Positions 1 to 4,039 of a DNA stretch of 5,281 nt are shown piece by piece. This DNA comes from Methanobacteriota archaeon (GTDB lineage Archaea; Hydrothermarchaeota; Hydrothermarchaeia; Hydrothermarchaeales; SZUA-236): contig RFHW01000166.1 of the NCBI GenBank assembly GCA_003695745.1, forward strand, positions 1-5,281. Direction: 5' to 3'. The notes under the pieces are model-generated. The model ran no database searches, was not told where the DNA came from, and saw nothing but the letters and a program-made list of their open reading frames with translations. A program made the translations under genes and the position numbers. Position 1 is the first letter of the stretch. Each line of letters opens with the position of its first letter.

Positions 1-40
1 AACCTGTCAAACTAAGAAAAGACAACACTCCACAAAAAAG

Positions 41-50
41 CTTTTAAAAG
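41..50 (+). promoter_or_regulatory. TATA-like box ahead of the 70-155 inverted repeat
   Basis: CTTTTAAAAG is a perfect palindrome centred near 45.5. Archaeal transcription usually starts about 25 bases from the TATA centre, which predicts a start near 70-72. That is where the left arm of the 13-bp inverted repeat begins. As a palindrome the box could act on either strand. The spacing match is seen directly; promoter function is inferred. Confidence 0.35.
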
Positions 51-69
51 ACACACTTCAACATAATTA

Positions 70-155
70 CGCCTATGGGGGGCGACCTCCAACCACAACC
101 CCCTCTAAAAAACACATGAGACCTCTTTTTTCACCACCAACACCCCCCATAGGCG
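70..155 (+). ncRNA. Candidate structured RNA closed by a perfect 13-bp stem
   Basis: CGCCTATGGGGGG (70-82) is the exact reverse complement of 143-155. The arms enclose 60 bases that are mainly C, A and T. Inside the loop, A6 (107-112) faces T6 (126-131), giving a second weak stem with a 13-base loop. No frame runs through it, and the predicted start from the TATA-like box at 41-50 coincides with the first base of the stem. A short RNA with paired ends is one reading. A DNA-level cruciform or a repeat end is another. I see no SRP, RNase P or C/D-box signature. The inverted repeat is certain; the RNA call is inference. Confidence 0.3.
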
Positions 156-223
156 CCGCACCCCGTGGAAAGGATTTATCTTCTAAACGACATAGGCCTC
201 ACAACAGACGGATACATAAAGAG

Positions 224-247
224 GGGATAAGCCAAACTCATTATCCC
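224..247. repeat. Perfect 7-bp hairpin with a 10-base loop
   Basis: GGGATAA (224-230) and TTATCCC (241-247) are exact reverse complements around the loop GCCAAACTCA. It lies more than 130 bases past the stop codon of the minus-strand gene ending at 380. It is not followed by a T tract on either strand, so a simple intrinsic terminator is unlikely. It may be part of an untranslated RNA or a protein-binding site. Confidence 0.35.
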
Positions 248-379
248 AATCCAAAGAAGCGGGGCGGGAGGGCGATAAGAAGCATGTAACACTCTCTACC
301 GCAACGGCAGACACCTATCTTCAGTGAAAACCTTATCTTTAAAGGAGGTTGAGGGGTCTCTGTGAGAGGTTTTAGATCC

Positions 380-1219
380 TTACTGCTCGGTGAGGTCAAA
401 ATCCCTTTTTCTCACCTTCTTTTTTCTTGGGACCGATTTTTCCGTGACCTCGCAGAGGTAGAGGATGTCCTCCCTTATGCCCTCTTTTATGGCAAGGACG
501 AATAGGACCATGATGGTGGCCGTTGCCGCGTGGAGCACGCTCTGCAGGCTGTGGGCGACGATGTATATGGATGCAAGGCTGTTCACATCGCCAAGCCTGC
601 CCAGCCATATGTCTATTGCAAGCAGGGAAAGGGAGACACCGAGGGCAGGGAAGTAGAAGGCGAGCATGGACTTCCTTATCTTCCGGGCGGTGTTTATGAA
701 GATGGCGGTGATGGCGAGGAGAGGGATGATCGTGAGGATCAGGATCGGGCCTTCAACCCTCTGGTCCCAGGGTGTCTCGGCGATGCCTCCCATGGCGATG
801 GCCAGGGTGAGGACCGCGGCGAACATTCCCATGGCAACCTCGTTTGAGATGGTGTGGAGCTCCTCATTTGGGTGGCTGCAGCGGTCATAGTATTCGTTCA
901 CCCCGAGATACAGGAATATCATCGCCGCCGGCGCTGCGAAATAGTGGAGGTAGTGCAGGGAGGTGTTCATAAAGGGGTCCCAGCGGAATATGTGCTCCAC
1001 AAACTCGCCGAAGCCGATAAACCCTGTGTAGAGGAAGCCGTGGACCAGCCCCGGCCACTCCACCCCGGACTTTCTGAAGCTCTGGTAGAGGAAGGCGGCG
1101 CAGAGGAGGCTCACGGCAAAGAGGATCCCGCTTGTCACGATGTGCACATATATCTCCAGCATCCCATAATGGGCAAAGAACTGGTCTGTGATTATGTGCT
1201 CCTCGTTAAAGTACGGCAT
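380..1219 (-). CDS. Seven-helix membrane protein with conserved-looking intramembrane His residues, function unknown
   Basis: This 279-residue integral membrane protein has seven hydrophobic helices at about 22-46, 58-78, 90-110, 127-147, 157-176, 185-206 and 218-243. Charge distribution (RK near 49, RKIRK near 179-183, a basic tail RKKKVRK near 265-271) puts the loops after helices 1, 3, 5 and 7 in the cytoplasm, so the N terminus is outside and the C terminus inside. His and acidic residues cluster in or beside helices: H60, E72, E75, H76, H89, H92, H223 and H230. Such a set could bind haem or a metal, but I recognise no named family and this is only inference. The ATG at 1219 is preceded by GGGGTGACC (1229-1221), which contains the anti-SD match GGTGA, and by a strong TATA box at 1272-1264. 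The gene therefore has its own promoter although it follows the four-Cys gene by only 57 bases. Confidence 0.85.
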   Translation of the reverse strand: MPYFNEEHIITDQFFAHYGMLEIYVHIVTSGILFAVSLLCAAFLYQSFRKSGVEWPGLVHGFLYTGFIGFGEFVEHIFRWDPFMNTSLHYLHYFAAPAAMIFLYLGVNEYYDRCSHPNEELHTISNEVAMGMFAAVLTLAIAMGGIAETPWDQRVEGPILILTIIPLLAITAIFINTARKIRKSMLAFYFPALGVSLSLLAIDIWLGRLGDVNSLASIYIVAHSLQSVLHAATATIMVLFVLAIKEGIREDILYLCEVTEKSVPRKKKVRKRDFDLTEQ

Positions 1220-1263
1220 AGGTCACCCCACATATACAGTTTAAAACTAATCTGGGAAGCTGC

Positions 1264-1272
1264 ATATATAAA
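1264..1272 (-). promoter_or_regulatory. TATA box for the seven-helix protein gene
   Basis: On the minus strand the sequence reads AAAGG followed by TTTATATAT, close to the archaeal TATA consensus with a purine-rich BRE-like flank. A start about 25 bases on (near 1243) gives a leader of about 24 bases, long enough to carry the GGGGTGACC ribosome site at 1229-1221. It lies just past the stop codon of the preceding gene (1277), so the downstream gene can be transcribed alone. Confidence 0.6.
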
Positions 1273-1276
1273 CCTT

Positions 1277-1591
1277 TCAGGCCATGGCGGTGGCAAGGTA
1301 GAAGAAGAGGATGCCAAGGACCAAAAGAAGGACCATGTAAAGGGAGTATTTCCGGATCTCCCTCTCATACATCGCTTTTTTCGCGGCCTCCCGTGGGAGA
1401 TAGAGGTCAGCGTCTTTTCCCTCCTCCCTTGGCCTGAATTCTGGGCACCCGGTCCGCACCATCGTCTCCTCCCTTGTAAGGACCCTGTCAAAGAACCTGC
1501 AGATGTCTGCATCAAGGCCCTCGCTTGCAAGGGAGTAGAATGTGCAGTCTCTGCATCTCCTTTTTATCTGGACCGTTCGCTCCATCGACAT
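1277..1591 (-). CDS. Small tail-anchored four-Cys protein, putative metal or Fe-S binding, function unknown
   Basis: This 104-residue protein has two parts. The N-terminal soluble part holds four Cys in the pattern C13-x2-C16-x14-C31-x17-C49, the last in a CPEF motif, as in small zinc or iron-sulfur sites. A single hydrophobic helix at about 82-101 sits three residues from the C terminus, preceded by YEREIRKYS. The positive charge there places the Cys domain in the cytoplasm as a tail-anchored protein. I do not recognise a named family, and the metal is inferred from the Cys pattern alone. No Shine-Dalgarno precedes the ATG at 1591, and a second in-frame ATG lies at 1585. The TATA element at 1618-1611 lies about 24 bases before the first ATG, so a leaderless mRNA is likely. 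It is co-oriented with the seven-helix gene downstream and may act with it. Confidence 0.75.
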   Translation of the reverse strand: MSMERTVQIKRRCRDCTFYSLASEGLDADICRFFDRVLTREETMVRTGCPEFRPREEGKDADLYLPREAAKKAMYEREIRKYSLYMVLLLVLGILFFYLATAMA

Positions 1592-1610
1592 TAATATCTA
1601 TCAATTATGA

Positions 1611-1618
1611 TATTTATA
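1611..1618 (-). promoter_or_regulatory. TATA box giving a leaderless start for the four-Cys gene
   Basis: The minus strand reads TATAAATA, centred near 1614.5. A start about 24-25 bases downstream falls on the ATG at 1591. The absence of any Shine-Dalgarno site before that ATG supports a leaderless transcript. The box lies in the 45-base gap after the phosphoesterase stop codon. Confidence 0.55.
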
Positions 1619-1636
1619 GCTGCCGCCGCCGCTCGC

Positions 1637-2128
1637 TCAGAACTCCACCATCTCAGGCTCCAAGGACCGAAGCTCCAGGATGCAGAGGGTCCGCTTCCCG
1701 GTGAGATAGCCGCAGGCCTCGCCGGGGTTTATGAGGAGGGCGCCGCCAGACCTCTTTATCTCAGGCTCATGGGTGTGGCCTGTGACCACCACATCATAGC
1801 TTCCGCCTTTCACAAGGGACGGGACAACGCCAGGGATGGTGCCGTGATATACCGCAAAAGACCTGCCACCGATCTCAAGCTCAAGAAAGTCCTCGATACC
1901 TGTGCCGAGCTCCCGGAACACCCTTCCCAGACCCATCCTCTCCCCGTCGTTGTTGCCATAGACGGCGTGTACAGGAGAGCTGAGGGCTTTGAACCGCGCT
2001 GCCGCAAAAGGCGATATCACATCCCCGGCGTGGATCACCGCCCTCACATTCCGGGAGTTGAAGACCTCTACGGCCCTATCAATGGCCTCCAGGTTGTCAT
2101 GGGTGTCAGAGAGGATGCCCACCTTCAT
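1637..2128 (-). CDS. YfcE/MJ0936-type metallophosphoesterase
   Basis: This calcineurin-like phosphoesterase has the full two-metal site of the YfcE/MJ0936 family, whose members cleave phosphodiester bonds with Mn, Ni or similar ions. Numbered from the ATG at 2128 (163 residues), the motifs are D8-x-H10 (SDTHDN), GD at 35-36 (HAGDV), GNND at 58-61 with N59, H95 in the YHG motif, and GHTH with H118 and H120. NPGE follows at 134-137. The length fits this compact family, and no signal peptide or membrane helix is visible, so it is cytoplasmic. A GTG at 2137 would add three residues (MHH). I prefer the ATG because it gives the family's usual MKVGILSDTH start and has AGGTG (2139-2135) six bases upstream. 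The physiological substrate cannot be read from the sequence. It is transcribed away from the small membrane protein gene. Confidence 0.93.
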   Translation of the reverse strand: MKVGILSDTHDNLEAIDRAVEVFNSRNVRAVIHAGDVISPFAAARFKALSSPVHAVYGNNDGERMGLGRVFRELGTGIEDFLELEIGGRSFAVYHGTIPGVVPSLVKGGSYDVVVTGHTHEPEIKRSGGALLINPGEACGYLTGKRTLCILELRSLEPEMVEF

Positions 2129-2171
2129 ATGATGCACCTGAAAGGATAGATTTGAAGGAGCCTGTTAAAAA

Positions 2172-2185
2172 GTTTTATCTAAAAA
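2172..2185. promoter_or_regulatory. Divergent promoter between the phosphoesterase and the small membrane protein
   Basis: GTTTTATCTAAAAA is AT-rich and reads as a TATA-like element on both strands. On the plus strand TTTTATCTA (centre about 2177) predicts a start near 2202-2204, on the ATG at 2204. On the minus strand AGATAAAAC (2180-2172), or the neighbouring CTTTTTAAC ending at 2164, predicts a start near 2143-2151. That gives a short leader carrying AGGTG for the phosphoesterase. The only other AT-rich element in this gap is the adjoining TTAAAAAG (2165-2172). Confidence 0.45.
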
Positions 2186-2203
2186 GGCAGGCAAATACAG
2201 GGT

Positions 2204-2443
2204 ATGGACGCCCTCTATGAGATGATCATCACCCTGCTCATGATACTCTTCTGGGCGGTGGAGCTCCTCTACTCCCTCCTGGACAGGGTCTTCGCTCTGA
2301 TATTGCTCTCCTTCATCCTGCTCATACTCTGGGTGGACGAGCTGTTCCCCATTAACAAGGAGGTGAAAATCCCGTTCAACACCCGTGTTTTTATTACCCT
2401 GTTGATAGTGCTGACCCAACAAATCCTGCGCTTTTTTCTATAG
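2204..2443 (+). CDS. Small hydrophobic membrane protein, function unknown
   Basis: This 79-residue, very hydrophobic protein has probable helices at about 7-25, 28-45 and 61-78. A short polar linker, DELFPINKEVKIPFN (45-59), separates the last two. There is no Cys, no His and no catalytic motif, and the family is not recognised. The ATG has no good ribosome site, and the TATA-like element at 2173-2181 is about 27 bases upstream, which points to a leaderless mRNA. It converges on the response regulator with a 6-base overlap. A T6 run (2432-2437) just before the stop could help end transcription inside the coding sequence. The helix pattern and clean divergent/convergent context make it likely to be real, though short hydrophobic frames can arise by chance. 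Confidence 0.6.
   Translation: MDALYEMIITLLMILFWAVELLYSLLDRVFALILLSFILLILWVDELFPINKEVKIPFNTRVFITLLIVLTQQILRFFL
2438..2443. other. Palindromic convergent stop-codon overlap CTATAG
   Basis: The plus-strand membrane protein ends in CTA (Leu) then TAG. The minus-strand response regulator reads the same palindrome as CTA (Leu) then TAG. Each stop codon is therefore the complement of the other gene's last codon. There is no intergenic space for separate terminators. Confidence 0.85.
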
Positions 2444-2818
2444 TGATGGGCCTTTGAGCAGCCACTCCACGGCGTCAAGGAGCTTTTTGCGGTCCACAGG
2501 CTTGTTGAGATGCCAGTTCGCCCCGGCCCTGTTCAGGCTCGTCTGGACATCCTCTGGCGCCGTCTTTGCGGAGAGGATGCAGACAGGGATGGGGCTCAGC
2601 GCCGGATCCCTCTTTATCCGCCTGCACACCTCCCAGCCATCGAGCCCCGGCATCATCACATCAAGGAGGATGAGGTCTGGATAGCTCCCCTCATTGAGAA
2701 GCTCGAGGCACCGCTTCCCATCCTCCACCTCCAGAACCTCATACCCCTCTTTTTTGAGCATCATACCTACGAGGGCCCTTAAATCTGCTTCATCGTCAAC
2801 GATCCAGATGAGCGGCAT
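2438..2818 (-). CDS. Stand-alone CheY-like response regulator (receiver domain only)
   Basis: This 126-residue protein is a single receiver domain with no output domain. The Mg-binding acidic pair is D8-D9, the phospho-acceptor is D53 (LLDVMMPGLDGWEV), the switch Ser is S83 (LSAK) and the invariant Lys is K106 (NKPV). The position usually occupied by the switch aromatic residue (Y/F) is H103. It presumably takes a phosphoryl group from a sensor kinase encoded elsewhere and acts through protein contacts in the cytoplasm. No kinase or chemotaxis gene is visible nearby. The ATG at 2818 has no Shine-Dalgarno site, and a TTTATAA box lies about 28 bases upstream, consistent with a leaderless mRNA. 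It is divergent from the DsrE2-like gene, with adjoining promoter elements. Confidence 0.93.
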   Translation of the reverse strand: MPLIWIVDDEADLRALVGMMLKKEGYEVLEVEDGKRCLELLNEGSYPDLILLDVMMPGLDGWEVCRRIKRDPALSPIPVCILSAKTAPEDVQTSLNRAGANWHLNKPVDRKKLLDAVEWLLKGPSL

Positions 2819-2840
2819 GAACAGTCAAATGGGGCCAATA

Positions 2841-2850
2841 GGTTATAAAG
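2841..2850 (-). promoter_or_regulatory. TATA box for the response regulator gene
   Basis: The minus strand reads CTTTATAACC, centred near 2846. A start 25-28 bases downstream falls within two bases of the ATG at 2818, predicting a leaderless mRNA. The same bases read TTATAAAG on the plus strand and could also serve the divergent DsrE2-like gene. Confidence 0.5.
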
Positions 2851-2860
2851 GTGATTGCAG

Positions 2861-2871
2861 ATAAATTTAAA
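2861..2871 (+). promoter_or_regulatory. TATA-like element for the DsrE2-like gene
   Basis: ATAAATTTAAA is centred near 2866 and predicts a start near 2891, giving a leader of about 32 bases to the ATG at 2923. It lies 10 bases from the oppositely oriented response regulator box, so factor binding at one site would probably affect the other. The alternative element TTATAAAG (2843-2850) predicts a start near 2871. Confidence 0.4.
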
Positions 2872-2922
2872 CAATATCACGTGCCAATGTTAAAAAGAGA
2901 GGAAAGGTTAGAGGCGTTTAGA

Positions 2923-3420
2923 ATGGCCAAAAAAGAGCTCAAGAAAGTGGTCCTCGTGGTGAGCAAGGGCAACCTTGACGAGGCCTATCCGCCGCTCATG
3001 ATAGCAACGGGCGCCGCCACCATGGGCGCCGAGGTGCACATGTTCTTCACCTTCTACGGCATAAACATCCTCAAGAAGAAGGGCGGCGCAGACAGCCTCA
3101 AGCTCTCGCCCGTGGGCAACCCGGCCATGCCCAAGCCTGACTTCAGCCCCTTCCAGATCCCGAACATCATCTCGGCGCTGCCCGGGATGACGGACATCGC
3201 CACGTGGATGATGAAGCGAAAGATAAAGCAGACAGGCATCATGAGCATTCCGGAGCTCCTCAAGTCGGCGCAGGAGATGGGTGTCAAGTTCTGGGCCTGC
3301 ACACCGACGATGAAGCTCATGGGCATCGAGGAGGAGGACCTCATACCCACCTCAGGCTGCATAGGCGTCGCCGGATTCCTGGACATGGCCGCAGACGCCG
3401 ATGTGACGCTGTTCATCTAG
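2923..3420 (+). CDS. DsrE/DsrF/DrsH-like family protein (DsrE2 type)
   Basis: This 165-residue cytoplasmic protein resembles the DsrE2-type (DrsE_2) branch of the DsrE family, whose members are linked to sulfur-carrier and persulfide relay chemistry. Recognisable blocks are VVLVVSKGNLDEAYPPL near 9-25, MFFTFYGINILKKK near 40-53, SPVGNPAMP near 62-70, ALPGMTDIATWMMKRKIK near 85-102 and DMAADADVTLF near the end. C126 in the ACTPTMKLMGI block is the likely reactive Cys, and C146 (SGC) is a second candidate. GTG 2851 and ATG 2887 are also in frame, but 2851-2922 is clearly AT-rich compared with the rest and holds TATA-like elements. I therefore start at ATG 2923, which gives the family's usual N terminus; GAGG (2911-2914) is a weak ribosome site. 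No TusA, rhodanese or sulfide enzyme gene is visible in the window, so its partners are unknown. Confidence 0.85.
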   Translation: MAKKELKKVVLVVSKGNLDEAYPPLMIATGAATMGAEVHMFFTFYGINILKKKGGADSLKLSPVGNPAMPKPDFSPFQIPNIISALPGMTDIATWMMKRKIKQTGIMSIPELLKSAQEMGVKFWACTPTMKLMGIEEEDLIPTSGCIGVAGFLDMAADADVTLFI

Positions 3421-3458
3421 GCCGGACCTCTTGGGATGGTGGGAAGACTTGAATAACA

Positions 3459-3472
3459 GATGTTATAACATC
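3459..3472. promoter_or_regulatory. 14-bp perfect palindrome enclosing a TATA box, operator-like
   Basis: GATGTTATAACATC is its own reverse complement and has TTATAA at its centre (3463-3468). A start about 25 bases on falls near 3490, upstream of the putative antitoxin. Toxin-antitoxin operons are commonly repressed by the antitoxin or the complex bound to a palindrome on the promoter, and this arrangement fits that. The palindrome is certain; autoregulation is inferred. Confidence 0.5.
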
Positions 3473-3532
3473 AGGTTAGGAGGATCGGGAACCGCCCTTG
3501 GCGTGATAATCCCAAAGGAGAGAGAGCTCATC

Positions 3533-3634
3533 ATGCCCATATCAAGGCCTAGGAGGATCAGGGCCGTTGAGGAGGCGGCTGGCCGATACAGGGGTGCGGC
3601 ATCCTTTACAGGGGAGAGGCAGGACCGTTTCTAA
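3533..3634 (+). CDS. Putative short antitoxin partner of the PIN toxin
   Basis: This 33-residue basic peptide ends in an AAGRYRGAASFTGERQDRF-like tail and a TAA that overlaps the toxin ATG by one base (TAATG), the usual coupling in VapBC pairs. I chose ATG 3533 because it is the only ATG in the frame, and a purine-rich AAAGGAGAGAGAG lies just upstream. The open frame extends back to TTG 3431, with GTG 3503 as an intermediate option. The segment IRLGGSGTALGVIIPKE upstream faintly recalls AbrB/MazE-type antitoxins, but it runs over the palindrome and AT-rich DNA. No family is firmly recognised. The toxin partner is frameshifted, so this half may also be decayed. Confidence 0.35.
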   Translation: MPISRPRRIRAVEEAAGRYRGAASFTGERQDRF

Positions 3635-3983
3635 TGCTCCTCGACACATCGGTAATGGTGGAGCTGCTGAAAAAAGAGGCGCAGAAGGAGCCTTTCTTTC
3701 TATCCATCATCCAGCTGGGGGAGCTTGCCGACTGGGCCCATGCCAGCGGGCTGGACCCTCTGGAGGTGACCGACACAGTGAAGAAAGCAGCCACACCCGT
3801 TGACATGACAGAGGAGATATGCATAAGCGCCTCAAGAACAAAGAGAGGGCAGCGAAGCAGGGCAAGGACAGGTTCAGCCTCCTCGACAGCATCATCGCGG
3901 CCACCGCCGCCTCGCTGGACCAAAGGCTCCTCACAAGGGACCGGGACTTGGAAGTGCTTGATGACGTCATTATCATGGAGTGA
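3634..3983 (+). pseudogene. PIN-domain (VapC-like) toxin split by a -1 frameshift
   Basis: The N-terminal half reads in the frame of ATG 3634: MLLDTSVMVELL with D4, then QLGEL with E30, through MTEEICISASRTKR to about 3846. Past that point the frame turns into meaningless Ser/Arg/Pro-rich sequence and runs on to 4029. The missing C-terminal half is intact one base back, in the frame of ATG 3819 (54 codons to TGA 3981-3983). It includes FSLLDSIIAATAA, with its Asp at 3885-3887, and LLTRDRDLEV, with Asp codons at 3939 and 3945. Joined, they give a protein of about 115 residues with the acidic residues expected of a PIN ribonuclease. The switch lies between about 3822 and 3850. No canonical slippery heptamer is seen, so a one-base deletion or a sequencing error is more likely than programmed frameshifting. 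The ATG overlaps the antitoxin stop. Confidence 0.8.
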
Positions 3984-4009
3984 AAAGTTTCCCAGAGGGG
4001 GAAATTTTT
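3983..4009 (+). terminator. Hairpin plus T tract at the toxin stop codon
   Basis: TTTCCC (3988-3993) pairs with GGGAAA (3999-4004) around the loop AGAGG. The stem extends through a G-T wobble into AAAA (3983-3986) paired with TTTT (4006-4009), giving about 11 pairs. TTTTT (4005-4009) follows the GC-rich core, as in an intrinsic terminator. It starts on the last base of the toxin TGA (3981-3983), as seen in the restored frame. Confidence 0.5.
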
Positions 4010-4017
4010 ATATATTA
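4005..4017 (+). promoter_or_regulatory. TATA box of the ATPase gene, overlapping the terminator T tract
   Basis: TTTTTATATATTA contains the consensus-like TTTATATA (4007-4014), centred near 4010.5. A start 25 bases on (near 4035) would lie downstream of the Shine-Dalgarno-like AGGAG at 4028-4032. The transcript is then almost leaderless, or it starts a few bases earlier than usual. Confidence 0.55.
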
Positions 4018-4027
4018 TTTACCCCTT

Positions 4028-4032
4028 AGGAG
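4028..4032 (+). promoter_or_regulatory. Ribosome binding site candidate for the ATPase
   Basis: AGGAG stands seven bases before ATG 4040, an ideal spacing, and favours ATG 4040 over the in-frame ATG 4046. Whether it lies inside the mRNA depends on the transcription start (see the TATA element at 4005-4017). Confidence 0.4.
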
Positions 4033-4039
4033 TTCTATT

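Larger units (their letters stand above)
1..379. other. Gene-free region at the left edge with two perfect inverted repeats
   Basis: No reading frame of useful length with a plausible start was found on either strand. The two minus-strand frames checked from ATG give only 14 and 21 residues. The stretch is compositionally uneven: 80-150 is rich in C and A on the plus strand. It contains a TATA-like box (41-50), a 13-bp inverted repeat (70-82/143-155) and a separate hairpin (224-247). It lies downstream of the minus-strand gene that ends at 380, so part of it is that gene's 3' flank. A small palindrome, CTCTGTGAGAG (358-368), lies just past that stop. No T-rich terminator, tRNA or known RNA family was recognised. 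Confidence 0.6.

Noticed and set aside
70..155. A miniature transposable element ended by the 13-bp inverted repeats
   Set aside because: No target-site duplication flanks the repeats (TAATTA on the left, CCGCACC on the right) and no second copy is in the window.
341..505. A strong AAAGGAGGT site followed by GTG at 362 on the plus strand
   Set aside because: The frame is only about 47 codons, overlaps the end of the seven-helix gene antisense, and has no domain-like content. The match is probably chance.
854..1594. A 246-residue open frame on the plus strand
   Set aside because: It is antisense to the seven-helix and four-Cys genes, which have sensible membrane topology, motifs, TATA boxes and, for one, a ribosome site. 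The plus-strand translation has no recognisable domain.
1607..2149. A 180-residue open frame on the plus strand
   Set aside because: It is opposite the metallophosphoesterase, whose full set of metal ligands fixes the coding strand.
2851..2922. GTG 2851 or ATG 2887 as the DsrE2-like start
   Set aside because: This stretch is AT-rich, contains TATA-like elements, and extends beyond the usual N terminus of the family. ATG 2887 remains possible as a leaderless start.
3822..3850. Programmed -1 frameshifting in the PIN toxin
   Set aside because: No X-XXY-YYZ slippery heptamer in the right frame and no obvious stimulatory hairpin directly after it. A deletion or sequence error is simpler.
3847..4029. 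The original-frame extension of the PIN toxin to 4029
   Set aside because: After about 3846 it is Ser/Arg/Pro-rich with no PIN motif, and it runs through the terminator and TATA element.
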